DNA of 64,000 nucleotides from an uncultured Pseudobutyrivibrio sp. (lineage in GTDB: Bacteria; Bacillota; Clostridia; Lachnospirales; Lachnospiraceae). Shown in pieces: positions 8,847 to 18,146 of the stretch. The notes below the pieces were generated by a model that was given only the letters and a program-made list of their open reading frames with translations, ran no database searches and was not told where the DNA came from. The stretch lies in contig URCQ01000002.1 of the NCBI GenBank assembly GCA_900546435.1, positions 74,213 through 138,212 of the forward strand, given 5' to 3'. Within the stretch, counting starts at the first letter, position 1, and every line of letters starts with the position of its first letter. A program made the translations under genes and the position numbers.

Positions 8847-11348
8847 CTACATGCCAATCAAGTCAAATGCCTCAAAAGACACAACCACCTGATAGTCATG
8901 ATGGATATTCGGATATTTGATCTGTACAGATTTTAAGGTCTGGCTATAGTACCAGCCGCTCTCTGCTGCCTCATAGTTCTCACGATACAGAAAATGCTCT
9001 ATCTCTTTGCCATCCACCTGCACCCAATATGGCGATTTTTCGCGATGCACCATATCAATATGCATCTTTTGTACAGGGCTTTCATAAGAACCGGTAAACG
9101 TAAAGTCAAGCGTTGTCTTTTCTCCGGCATGCATCGTGATATGTGTATTGCAGTATACCCCTTTTTCATAGTCAAGTGTTGCACCGTCATCATCATAAAG
9201 CTCAAACACTGCATCTTCATCCGGTACACAAAGAATCTTTAACTCACTGACTTTCTCTGTCGCGAGATTGAAAAGCTGATTTTCTGCAACCGGCACAATC
9301 GAACCGCTTTTTACAAACATTGGAATGCTTTCCAGTGTAACCGGAATTGTAATGGTCTGTCCACCCTCGTAAGCTTCTCTGGTATAAAAATCGTAAAAAG
9401 TTGTTCCTTCTGGCAAATAGATTTCTCGCTCGCTCGCACCTTTCTCGACTACATTTGCCACCAGAAGCGAATCACCTAACATAAACTCGATTCCTTCATT
9501 ATAACAATGCGCATCCTCCTGAAACGCATACACAAGCGGTTCCATAATCGGTGCACCTGTCTTTGCTGCACGCGCCATCAACGCATACATATAAGGAGAC
9601 AAACGATAACGGAACTGAATCGCATCACGGATCAGATGCTTGGTACCGCTATACATCCACGGCTCTGTGACTGTATTATCTATATTTGTCGAATGAATGG
9701 AAAAACGTGGCTGGAAAATGCCATTTTGTACCCAGCGCACAAAAAGTTCTTCCTCCGGTGCCGTGCCGTAAAATCCGCCAATGTCGCAGCCATGATTTGC
9801 CACACCGGAAAGCCCCATACCAAGAATCGTTGCTATATTATATTTCAGACTTTCCCAACAGGTAAGGTTATCGCCAGCCCATGTCTGCGCATAACGCTGG
9901 ATGCCTGCATGACCGGATCGACACACTGCAAAAGCTCTGGTGTTCGGAAATTCCTCATGCACCGCTTCCTGCGTCAACTGACACATCAAGTTGCTCATAA
10001 CCGGTTTTACCTGACCGATCGTAGCTCCCTTTCCTTCAAAAGAAACTCTGGCATCTTTATCCACAAGGCCTTCGTATTCACAGTTATCATTCCACACAGA
10101 TGTCACACCATATGATAACAAATTATCCTTTAAATATTGCTTCCAGTCGCCTCGCACAGACTCCTTTGTATAGTCAACATAGTTACCCATGCCGCCCCAC
10201 CAGAGACCTACCGCCGGTTTTTCTTCCTCGCTGTCTTTTACAAACATGCCTTTTTCTTCCATTTCCTTCTTATAAGGATGGGATAAAAGCATACCCGGTT
10301 TCACATTCGGAGAAACTGTAATCCCGCGTTCTGTCATTTTTTTGAAATGATCTGCAGGATCTTTGAATTTATCATGATTCCAGGTAAATGTATAACGTTT
10401 CATACCCTCGCCTGCATCAATTTCACAATATCCGGAAGACAACTGGAAACCATCCATCGGAATCTGCTCTTTTTTTGCTGTATCAACAAAACCTACAATG
10501 GCTTCATCCGCATCCTTCGGCAATTCCGGATAATACATGGAAGAGCCGAGATAGCCCAATGCCGCCTTTGGCAGCATAACCGATTTTCCTGTCAAATCCG
10601 TGTAACGCGAAACAATTTCTTTCATCGTTGGTCCCGCAATAAAGAAAAGATCAATATCACCGCCATCTATGCGGACGGTACTGTGGTGCTTGGTATAATT
10701 GCTGTGGGATCGGCCCATGTTAAAATCACATTCCCAGGTTGTGTGATAAAAATATCCCACTGCTTTTTTGGTGCTTTCATTCAATTTCAGATAAAACGGA
10801 ATGTGCTTATATAATGCATCTGTTTTTTCCGGATTATAGCCCATGCAATCTCCCGGTGCTGTCTGCATAAATGATTCACGTTTATTGAGTTCGCCCGTGC
10901 GCTCACCAAATCCATAATAATTGTCTGCGCTTTCCATAACGCATGTATGAATCCGACGACCATTGCTGTCACAGAGCCATCCACGATATGGGATATCCTC
11001 GTGCAAAAGCGTTCCCTCTTCATCATAAATCTGCAAAAGAAATGGATCTTTTTGTACCACAACTTTTAATTTTGTCCCCTGCAGTACCACCTTAGATGCA
11101 TCTTCTGTCATCACAGCATCCGCCGGTGTAATTCTATGACGATATCCTTTTAACACTTCATCCATACGGTCTTCCCAGGCTGTCATCACAAGCGAATACG
11201 ATTCCTCCGCAAAATCCCCTGTAAAGCCTGCACGAATACGCACAATATCGTCGGTCAAAAACAAGATACGCATCTCTATCACGTTGGTCGATAGTACAAA
11301 CGTCTGCGCTCTTTTTTCCACTCCAAGCAATCTTTCTACAATCTTCAT
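8847..11348 (-). CDS. GH31 alpha-glycosidase (alpha-glucosidase/alpha-xylosidase)
   Basis: An 833-residue cytoplasmic glycoside hydrolase family 31 enzyme without a signal peptide. An N-terminal beta domain (residues 1-240) carries the galactose-mutarotase-like fold, and a TIM barrel follows. The catalytic nucleophile is D421 in VWNDNCEYEG and the likely acid/base is D493 in WAGDNLTCWE. Other landmarks are GSSMYYPELPKDAD and GCDIGGF. The WNDNCE form differs from the WNDMNE of classic alpha-glucosidases, so preference for xylosidic or branched substrates cannot be excluded. It lies 159 bases behind the GPH symporter gene, with a hairpin between, and is probably partly co-transcribed with it. 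Confidence 0.93.
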   Translation of the reverse strand: MKIVERLLGVEKRAQTFVLSTNVIEMRILFLTDDIVRIRAGFTGDFAEESYSLVMTAWEDRMDEVLKGYRHRITPADAVMTEDASKVVLQGTKLKVVVQKDPFLLQIYDEEGTLLHEDIPYRGWLCDSNGRRIHTCVMESADNYYGFGERTGELNKRESFMQTAPGDCMGYNPEKTDALYKHIPFYLKLNESTKKAVGYFYHTTWECDFNMGRSHSNYTKHHSTVRIDGGDIDLFFIAGPTMKEIVSRYTDLTGKSVMLPKAALGYLGSSMYYPELPKDADEAIVGFVDTAKKEQIPMDGFQLSSGYCEIDAGEGMKRYTFTWNHDKFKDPADHFKKMTERGITVSPNVKPGMLLSHPYKKEMEEKGMFVKDSEEEKPAVGLWWGGMGNYVDYTKESVRGDWKQYLKDNLLSYGVTSVWNDNCEYEGLVDKDARVSFEGKGATIGQVKPVMSNLMCQLTQEAVHEEFPNTRAFAVCRSGHAGIQRYAQTWAGDNLTCWESLKYNIATILGMGLSGVANHGCDIGGFYGTAPEEELFVRWVQNGIFQPRFSIHSTNIDNTVTEPWMYSGTKHLIRDAIQFRYRLSPYMYALMARAAKTGAPIMEPLVYAFQEDAHCYNEGIEFMLGDSLLVANVVEKGASEREIYLPEGTTFYDFYTREAYEGGQTITIPVTLESIPMFVKSGSIVPVAENQLFNLATEKVSELKILCVPDEDAVFELYDDDGATLDYEKGVYCNTHITMHAGEKTTLDFTFTGSYESPVQKMHIDMVHREKSPYWVQVDGKEIEHFLYRENYEAAESGWYYSQTLKSVQIKYPNIHHDYQVVVSFEAFDLIGM

Positions 11349-11417
11349 GGCAAATCCCCTTCTATATATTATATTAAGCCTTTGTCAATTTCTTTCTTAT
11401 ATTGTCATACTAACAAA

Positions 11418-11455
11418 GAAGAGACAGCAAATCTACACCAATTCTGCTGTCTCTC
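11418..11455 (-). terminator. Intra-operon hairpin between symporter and GH31 genes
   Basis: AGAGACAGCA around 11420-11429 pairs with TGCTGTCTCT around 11445-11454; the following T run on the minus strand is weak. It may cause partial termination or protect the upstream mRNA. Confidence 0.5.
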
Positions 11456-11507
11456 CATTCATTCTTTTACATATCTTGCTATAATAATTTTTCTTTTAAT
11501 ATCCGCT

Positions 11508-12929
11508 CTACTGTGCTTTTCTCTCAGCAATAGCATCTACATTTGCCTGCACTGCCTTCTTTGACAATGGATAGAGGAATGCAAGTGATGCTGCAAGAAC
11601 CAGGAATCCAATTGCAGGGAAAAGTGTTGTCACATCATAAATTCCATTGACAACGTCAGAATCGAATGCCGTTGCACTGCTATATCCTACAATAGAAAGA
11701 AGAAGACCTGTTAATCCATTCGCAGCAGCCTGTCCTAATTTTCTTGCGAAAGAATATACAGAGTAAACGGTTCCATCACTACGAATGTTTTTCTTTACTT
11801 CAATATCATCGATTACATCAATAATCATTGCCCAGCACATGATGTTAAAGAATGACATTCCAGCATATGCCAACATATAAAGTGCGATAAAGACAGCTAC
11901 GCTGGTTGTATGCACAAAGTATGCAATAAACATAGAACCTGCACCGATAAAAGCACCAACAACAGCTAATTCTTTCTTACCAAATTTAGCAGCAAGTTTT
12001 GTTACGAAGGTTGACATAATAAGCACAACACCACAACCAAGAAGACCACTCATAGAAAGCGCTTTTGCACTGTTAAAGTAGTTTGGATAAATGTAGTTGT
12101 TCATTCCGGAAAGTGTCATCTGTACCAAAAGGAAAACGAGTGCAGAAACAACAATACCTACAAATGCACGGTTTGTGAACAATACACCAAAGAGTTCAAA
12201 TACATTTTTCTTCTCTTCCGGTGCTTCCATCTTTACACGCTCCGTAGAAAGATGATAGCAGATCAAATATACCAGAACAGCCAGAATAGAGCATACACCA
12301 GAAGCCAGCATTGTCTTGCTTCCACTCAATACCTGATGTCCTTCTGCATCTGTCGTATATACAACCATTGGCAAAATTACAACAATAACAATCTGTGCCA
12401 CTGTAGCACCAATGGTTCTCCAGTTAGAAAGCATAGCTCTTTCTTCTGGCTTGTCACTCATTGCAGATGCCATAGAACCATATGGAATATTTACACCGGT
12501 ATAGCATACAGAACCCCAAAGGATATAGGTAAAGAACATCCAGAATACCTTAAATCCCATTGGCTTATCTGCAAAGTATGGTGCGAAGATCAGAAAAGAT
12601 GCCACTGCAACCGGACCTGCAAAACGACGTACCCATGGAGCAAATTTTCCCTTTGCAGTATATCCGGAACGGTCTACTACCTGTCCCATAGCTACGTCTG
12701 TAAAAGCATCCACTACTTTTGCTGCCATCATCAATGTTCCCACAAGTGCTGCACTAACACCCATGATATCTGTATAAAATTTCATCATAAACAGAGCTGC
12801 GATAACAAAGGTTAAATCGTTCGCGAAATCGCCTGCTGCATAACCGATCTTATCTCTCAGACCAAATGGTCTTTTTGCATTTTCTTCAAATTGCGCCATT
12901 ACTGCCGCATCATTTTTGTTTTTACTCAT
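11508..12929 (-). CDS. GPH-family sugar:cation symporter (MelB-like)
   Basis: A 473-residue, 12-helix glycoside-pentoside-hexuronide:cation symporter. The N-terminal GYAAGDFANDLTF and the helix 2-3 loop AKVVDAFTDVAMGQVVDRS are the family signature, containing the conserved aspartates used for cation and sugar binding. It lies 18 bases after the esterase gene and upstream of the GH31 gene, so it most likely imports the oligosaccharide that GH31 cleaves. The last residues are the usual cytoplasmic tail. Confidence 0.93.
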   Translation of the reverse strand: MSKNKNDAAVMAQFEENAKRPFGLRDKIGYAAGDFANDLTFVIAALFMMKFYTDIMGVSAALVGTLMMAAKVVDAFTDVAMGQVVDRSGYTAKGKFAPWVRRFAGPVAVASFLIFAPYFADKPMGFKVFWMFFTYILWGSVCYTGVNIPYGSMASAMSDKPEERAMLSNWRTIGATVAQIVIVVILPMVVYTTDAEGHQVLSGSKTMLASGVCSILAVLVYLICYHLSTERVKMEAPEEKKNVFELFGVLFTNRAFVGIVVSALVFLLVQMTLSGMNNYIYPNYFNSAKALSMSGLLGCGVVLIMSTFVTKLAAKFGKKELAVVGAFIGAGSMFIAYFVHTTSVAVFIALYMLAYAGMSFFNIMCWAMIIDVIDDIEVKKNIRSDGTVYSVYSFARKLGQAAANGLTGLLLSIVGYSSATAFDSDVVNGIYDVTTLFPAIGFLVLAASLAFLYPLSKKAVQANVDAIAERKAQ

Positions 12930-12947
12930 TGTTTCTTTACCTCCCGA

Positions 12948-13748
12948 TTACTGTAAAAGCCAATCTAAAATATCCTGAATATATTTGTCCCAAAATGTCC
13001 AGTCATGACCGCCTGCATCTTCTTTATATACGAGATCTGCATTTTTCTTCTGCAAAGTATCTCTTACATGCAGATTGGACTGATACAAAAAGTCATCTGT
13101 TCCAACAGCCTGATACAGCTTTGGAACACAACCCTTTGCCACATCCTGATCATACAGTGCAAACAAATCATAACTGCTTCCAGCAAGTTTTTCCGGATCA
13201 CCAAAAGAATCTTCCCATGAAAACGGATTGTTTTCATTTTCCTGGATGGTTGAACTCTGATACAAACCGGCAATATCAAGTGCTCCTGACATACTTGCAG
13301 CTTTTGCATAAAGATCCGGACGGCTCAATCCTAAATACCATGCGCCATATCCTCCCATGGAAAATCCGGCAACATATGTCTTCTCGCGATCTTTGCTGAC
13401 AGGAAATACTCCCTGAATAAATGTTGGTAATTCCTCTGTAAAAAATGTTTTGTATTTTTTACCACTCCTAAGATCCTGATAAAATGAATTCTCTGCTGAT
13501 GCCATAACAACAACAATCCCTCGATCCTGTGCGTACCTGTCAATGTTACTGTAACGAATCCATGAAAAGGCATCGCCGTAGGCACCATGAAGCAGATAAA
13601 GTACAGGAAGTCCAGCCTCATAATCATATTTTTCTGTATGATTGATTTCTGTGATTTCCTCACTGCTTCCCGGCGTTGGAACAAATACATTTAATGTAAT
13701 GTTGCTTCCTAATGAAAAACTATAATAATGTGTTTCCATCAATGCCAT
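12948..13748 (-). CDS. Esterase of the esterase D/tributyrin esterase family
   Basis: A 266-residue alpha/beta hydrolase. The start is the ATG at 13748 because GGAGGTG lies 7 bases ahead of it; the frame is open further upstream to 13937 without a ribosome binding site. PVLYLLHGAYGDAFSW supplies the oxyanion hole region and GFSMGGYGAW holds the nucleophilic serine. GGHDWTFWD near the C-terminus holds the catalytic histidine. It is likely to deacylate (acetyl or feruloyl) oligosaccharides or small acyl esters in the cytoplasm. It is the first gene of the esterase-symporter-GH31 operon and is divergent from an AraC regulator. Confidence 0.88.
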   Translation of the reverse strand: MALMETHYYSFSLGSNITLNVFVPTPGSSEEITEINHTEKYDYEAGLPVLYLLHGAYGDAFSWIRYSNIDRYAQDRGIVVVMASAENSFYQDLRSGKKYKTFFTEELPTFIQGVFPVSKDREKTYVAGFSMGGYGAWYLGLSRPDLYAKAASMSGALDIAGLYQSSTIQENENNPFSWEDSFGDPEKLAGSSYDLFALYDQDVAKGCVPKLYQAVGTDDFLYQSNLHVRDTLQKKNADLVYKEDAGGHDWTFWDKYIQDILDWLLQ

Positions 13749-13964
13749 CTTTTTCACCTCCTCTATTTTTATCGCAATTTCTTTTTCTTGTCTCTTGCGT
13801 TTCTGGGAAAATGGTAGCAAAATGAAAAAAGCAAAACTACACCATTTTTGCTTTGTACGGTATGTTTTTTTACAAATCTTGTTGTCTGCATTTATTTTTG
13901 TAGAAAAAACAAACAACATTTCATATGATGATGCCAAGTTTTTTGGTAAAAAGGAGGACTTTCT

Positions 13965-14783
13965 ATGATTGATCGCGCAGGTATCTTAATGGACAACGGG
14001 GCGAGGATTGCCTGTCATCGTGTTGAAGGTATGAATGACAATATGTCACATTCTCATTACCATACGTATTTTGAGCTCTACTTTTTAGAGGGTGGTGCAC
14101 GTCATCACATCATGCAGGATCAACAGTACGAGACGAAAGTTGGCAGTTTCATGCTCTTCGCGCCATATATCATGCATTATTCTTTTTCCGATCATGATGT
14201 ACCTTTCAAACGAACGGTGCTCTACTTTAAGGAAGACGCCATTTTGTCTCCCGCTCTGCTTTCTATGCTAAAAGAAGGCAGTGGGCTCTATGAACCAGAG
14301 CAGAAGATATCATCCAGCGTCCACTATTTATTGAATGAAATCCAGCGCGAGCAGGAACGCGATGACCCTCTCCATGAAGCAGCTATGCAAAATCTGTTAA
14401 ACACACTGCTTCTTGCGATTATGCGCAGTACAAGCGCTGCTCCAAAGCCAGAGACACAAAGCCGCATGGCAAAAGTCATTTCTTATATTGAAAAGAACTA
14501 CCAGCATGAATTACGTTTACAGGATATTGCTGAGGAGTTCTATGTCAGCGAATATTATTTGTGTCACGAATTTAAAAAATACACAAACCGCACTATTGTG
14601 CAGTACATCAACGCCCTTCGTATACTACATGCCCAGCGACTCATTACAGAAAGCGACCTCAATTTTACCAAGATAGCAGAACAAACGGGATTTTCTTCGC
14701 TAACGCATTTTAACCGTACCTTCAAATCCATTGTTGGCACTTCTCCATCTGCGTATCGCAAGACAAATCCAAAACAAGTCTAA
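13965..14783 (+). CDS. AraC-family transcriptional regulator
   Basis: A 272-residue regulator. The N-terminal cupin-like domain (SHSHYHTYFELYFLEGG) probably binds a sugar. The C-terminal pair of helix-turn-helix motifs is clear: LQDIAEEFYVSEYYLCHEFK and FTKIAEQTGFSSLTHFNRTFK. It is transcribed divergently from the esterase-GPH-GH31 operon, so it is the natural candidate to control that operon and, downstream, the esterase gene that follows after 26 bases. GGAGG precedes the ATG. Confidence 0.93.
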   Translation: MIDRAGILMDNGARIACHRVEGMNDNMSHSHYHTYFELYFLEGGARHHIMQDQQYETKVGSFMLFAPYIMHYSFSDHDVPFKRTVLYFKEDAILSPALLSMLKEGSGLYEPEQKISSSVHYLLNEIQREQERDDPLHEAAMQNLLNTLLLAIMRSTSAAPKPETQSRMAKVISYIEKNYQHELRLQDIAEEFYVSEYYLCHEFKKYTNRTIVQYINALRILHAQRLITESDLNFTKIAEQTGFSSLTHFNRTFKSIVGTSPSAYRKTNPKQV

Positions 14784-14809
14784 ATCATTGTAAAAGGAGA
14801 ACACATCAT

Positions 14810-15820
14810 ATGAATTATCATGAAATTTCACCAGAAATGACCATCGGCGACCTCGTAAAATCTAATGTATACGGAGATTTTGCCAACTATATTTTTACAG
14901 ATATGACACCAGATCACTGGAACTGCCCTTTAAAAGACTATGGATATGAAAAAGTCGGATTCGAACAGACACTCCATCGCATGGAAGAGCTTGCCTCAAC
15001 AAAAGACCAATATGTTTATCATATCTATGATGAGGAAACACGCCTTTCCCAGTGGGACAAAGAGAAGCCGGTGCTTCTGCACTTTCCGGGACCAGAAGCT
15101 GGTCTTCCTTATGCTGTTGTCATTCCAGGCGGTGGCTTTAACCGTCAATGGGGCTTGATTGAAGGCATGGCCATTGCGGCTGAACTCAATCGTCAAGGTT
15201 ATACGGCTTTTGTTTTATACTATCGCACCAAAATCGAACCTGTCATTCCAAAAGCCATTGAAGATATGCACCAGGCCATCCGATTTATCGAAGAGCATGC
15301 TTCCACTTTTTCTGTACAAAAAGGACATTACATCTTAGGTGGATTCTCTGCGGGAGCAACACTTGCCGGAGAAATGGGATCTACGAATTTCGGTTGGAAA
15401 ACCGCTGGTCTTCCAAAACCGGAAATGATTTTCCTCGGCTATACAGCGATTGACATGAAGCTGTTTTTTGATACCTATCAAAAATTTCCTCTTGGTCATC
15501 CGGCACATACCGGCATGAGCGACTTTTTGCGACGCATTGGTGGACCGGAATTCACATGGGATGATCTTGCACCTTATCATCTCGTTGATTTTATGGATGA
15601 AACCTATCCCCCTGTCTATCTGACAGCAAACGAAGACGATGGCACCGTACCTTTTTCCAACAGCCTTCTGATGGAAGCTGCCTGCAAAAAATCTGGCATT
15701 CCATGTCAATGTAAATTTGGTAAAACAGGCGGTCACAGTTATGGGCTTGGCGTGGGACTTTCCGTGGAAGGGTGGCTGAAGGATGCCCTTGCTTTTTGGA
15801 AATCTCTCCCTTCCGACTAA
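14810..15820 (+). CDS. Alpha/beta hydrolase, probable carbohydrate esterase
   Basis: A 336-residue cytoplasmic alpha/beta hydrolase. AVVIPGGGFNRQWG is the oxyanion segment, GGFSAGATLA carries the nucleophilic serine, and the acid and base are likely in NEDDGTVPF and GGHSYG. This is the acetyl-esterase/lipase (BD-FAE-like) pattern. The first 60 residues (ISPEMTIGDLV and the following helices) are an extra module that resembles the tails of the hydrolase at 19823 and the GH2 enzyme at 57476. It probably forms an operon with the AraC gene. Confidence 0.85.
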   Translation: MNYHEISPEMTIGDLVKSNVYGDFANYIFTDMTPDHWNCPLKDYGYEKVGFEQTLHRMEELASTKDQYVYHIYDEETRLSQWDKEKPVLLHFPGPEAGLPYAVVIPGGGFNRQWGLIEGMAIAAELNRQGYTAFVLYYRTKIEPVIPKAIEDMHQAIRFIEEHASTFSVQKGHYILGGFSAGATLAGEMGSTNFGWKTAGLPKPEMIFLGYTAIDMKLFFDTYQKFPLGHPAHTGMSDFLRRIGGPEFTWDDLAPYHLVDFMDETYPPVYLTANEDDGTVPFSNSLLMEAACKKSGIPCQCKFGKTGGHSYGLGVGLSVEGWLKDALAFWKSLPSD

Positions 15821-15845
15821 TTGTGCACAAATAACAAAAGAACTA

Positions 15846-15874
15846 TTGCAAGCATTCCTTTCTTTTATTAAAAT
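15846..15874 (+). promoter_or_regulatory. SigmaA-type promoter for the MCP-PilZ gene
   Basis: TTGCAA at 15846-15851 and TAAAAT at 15869-15874 are spaced by exactly 17 bases, about 75 bases upstream of the start codon. The elements are read directly from sequence; activity is not shown. Confidence 0.6.
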
Positions 15875-15949
15875 AATACATATATATGCATTTCTATAGA
15901 AAATGAATGCACGATACTGTATGACACGTAACGATAAAGGAGTTATGAC

Positions 15950-18052
15950 ATGGAATACGACGAAAGTCTTTTTAAAGCAAGAGCCAACAAACGCGCGCGC
16001 AATATCTGGCTGGTTTTTTCGCTGCTTCTGACAGCAAATTACGGTGCTGATTTATCAAATGGGCTAAGAACACCCGGTTACTATATTGTGTTTCTTTTAC
16101 TATGCTGGGTACCTTTTTTCTCCGGTCAGATTCTTATGAAAGTACAAGGGGCCGATACAGACCGTTATCGTTATGATCTTTCTATCGGTTATGGCATTTT
16201 TTATCTATTTGTCATCTGTACGACGGACTCACCCATCGCATTCACATATGCACTTCCGGTGACCAGTCTTTTGGTACTTTACAAGGACAAACGCTTTATG
16301 AAATACTGCGGCATCATCAATACTGCCATGGTTATTTTCAGTTGTGCTTTCCACTATTTCCAGGGTTATAACACAGACGCTGATCTAAAAAATTATCAGC
16401 TGCAGATTGCCTGCATTATTTTATGTTATGTCTGCTATGTACGTTCCATCCAGCACTTAAATGACTCCGATGGTGCTATGACAGACAGTATTAAGTCGGA
16501 TTTACAACGTGTCGTAACCACTGTTGAAAAAGTAAAAAATGCCAGCAACTCTATTCTAGATGGCGTAACCGTTGTCCGTGAGCTGGCTTCTGAAAATAAG
16601 CATGGCGCTGATGTTGTTATGCTTGGCATGAATGAATTAACTGGAAACAATACACAATTACAGGATCGCACCTCCTCTTCCATGGATATGACAACTGACA
16701 TCAACGCACAGGTGCAACATGTTGCTGCCATGATTGAGGAAATGGTAGAACTTACCCGCGAATCCGGCGTGCATGCCCAAAACAGTTCCTCTGATCTGGA
16801 TAGTCTGATGGAAACCACACAGCTGATGTCCACATTATCTTCTGAGGTAGATCAGGTCCTGCATGACTTTAAAGACGAATTTGAGATGGTAAAAGAAGAA
16901 ACGGGAACCATCGACAACATTTCCAGTCAAACCAATCTTTTGGCGCTGAATGCCTCCATCGAAGCGGCAAGAGCAGGAGAAGCCGGCAAGGGCTTTGCCG
17001 TAGTTGCCGAGGAAATCCGCAAACTAAGCGCAGAGACCAGTGCTTCTTCGGGTCAGATCCGCGATGCACTGATCCATTTGGAAGAGACTTCTGCAAAAAT
17101 GATGACCTCTATGGGAAAAACACTGGAACTTATTCAGCAGACGATGGATAAGGTAATGCAAACCGGTGAAAATGTCAAAAAAATCAATGCAGATTCTTCT
17201 CAGTTAGGGGATCATATCCAGGATATCGATTCCGCAATGCGTGAAGTAGAGACTTCGAATTCCCAGCTTGTAGAGAACATGGAAGAAGTATCCGGTATCA
17301 TGAACCACATGACCCATTGTATCAATGATTCGGATGAAACGAGCAAACGTATGCTTAGCAAATACGAAGAAAGTGCAAATAATATTGATTCCATCGAAAC
17401 TGTTATTGAAGGTCTTATGTGTGAACTTGGTTTTGGTGGATTTATGGGCATTGAAGACGTGCATGCCGGCATGAAAGTGATCGTAACACTGGAAAACGAG
17501 AACGAGGCGCGTCACGGTGAATTATTGGAACAGACAAAAGATGGTCTTACCATAAAGTTAAACGATAACTTACTTCTCAGCAATCCTTGCAGGTGTGAAG
17601 CACAGGTCGTTGTTGGCAATGTTCTCTACTGTTGGAGTAAAGCAACCTTGCAGACAAATAAAAACGACAACAAGCATTATGACGTAATCATTACAGGTCG
17701 TCCGCGTATCAATAACCGACGTAAATATCCACGCATTGATGCCAACAATAGTTGTAGTATTACGCTTCAGAGTACAGGTGCGCGCTATCAGGGACATCTT
17801 GATAACATCAGTGCCAACGGTTTTGCTTTTATATCAAACGATCCTGTATTCCTGGATGCCAAGGGCGAAACTGTTATCATTACCATTGATAACTTTGCTC
17901 TTGCGTCACACAACGTATTGGAAGGTCGCATCATCCGATGCTCAGATCACGATGGCACCTACATCGTTGGCTGTCAGATGCCAGATGATAATGTTTATAT
18001 TATGGAATATATCGAAAGCCGCCTGCGTGATGGGGCTACGAGTTTTCAGTAA
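15950..18052 (+). CDS. Methyl-accepting chemotaxis protein fused to PilZ domain
   Basis: A 700-residue protein. Residues 1-165 contain about six membrane helices with very short loops, so there is no large periplasmic sensor and no HAMP domain. Residues 180-490 are a chemoreceptor coiled coil with the hairpin tip GKGFAVVAEEIRKLSAET near residue 345, which contacts CheW and CheA. The C-terminal 200 residues look like a YcgR-type pair: a PilZN-like barrel, then PilZ with RRKYPR at about 590 and DNISANGF at about 617. These are the RxxxR and D/NxSxxG motifs that bind c-di-GMP. It probably couples c-di-GMP level to chemotaxis signalling. Confidence 0.92.
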   Translation: MEYDESLFKARANKRARNIWLVFSLLLTANYGADLSNGLRTPGYYIVFLLLCWVPFFSGQILMKVQGADTDRYRYDLSIGYGIFYLFVICTTDSPIAFTYALPVTSLLVLYKDKRFMKYCGIINTAMVIFSCAFHYFQGYNTDADLKNYQLQIACIILCYVCYVRSIQHLNDSDGAMTDSIKSDLQRVVTTVEKVKNASNSILDGVTVVRELASENKHGADVVMLGMNELTGNNTQLQDRTSSSMDMTTDINAQVQHVAAMIEEMVELTRESGVHAQNSSSDLDSLMETTQLMSTLSSEVDQVLHDFKDEFEMVKEETGTIDNISSQTNLLALNASIEAARAGEAGKGFAVVAEEIRKLSAETSASSGQIRDALIHLEETSAKMMTSMGKTLELIQQTMDKVMQTGENVKKINADSSQLGDHIQDIDSAMREVETSNSQLVENMEEVSGIMNHMTHCINDSDETSKRMLSKYEESANNIDSIETVIEGLMCELGFGGFMGIEDVHAGMKVIVTLENENEARHGELLEQTKDGLTIKLNDNLLLSNPCRCEAQVVVGNVLYCWSKATLQTNKNDNKHYDVIITGRPRINNRRKYPRIDANNSCSITLQSTGARYQGHLDNISANGFAFISNDPVFLDAKGETVIITIDNFALASHNVLEGRIIRCSDHDGTYIVGCQMPDDNVYIMEYIESRLRDGATSFQ

Positions 18053-18086
18053 GTCTTCAGACTTCCTAAATATCAAAAATGTGCTA

Positions 18087-18131
18087 AAAAGTCCGGGATA
18101 ACCTTTTTCTTACGGTCATCCCGGACTTTCT
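18087..18131. terminator. Bidirectional terminator
   Basis: AAAGTCCGGGAT (18088-18099) pairs with ATCCCGGACTTT (18118-18129), with a T run on one side and an A run on the other. It serves the convergent MCP-PilZ and SGNH esterase genes. Confidence 0.85.
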
Positions 18132-18146
18132 TACAGCCACAACTTC

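Noticed and set aside
13800..13960. Catabolite-repression (CRE) site between the AraC and esterase genes
   Set aside because: No match to TGWAANCGNTNWCA was found by eye.
15950..18052. Possible sigma-28 promoter for the chemoreceptor
   Set aside because: I found no TAAA-N15-GCCGATAA-like sequence; a sigmaA-type pair fits better.
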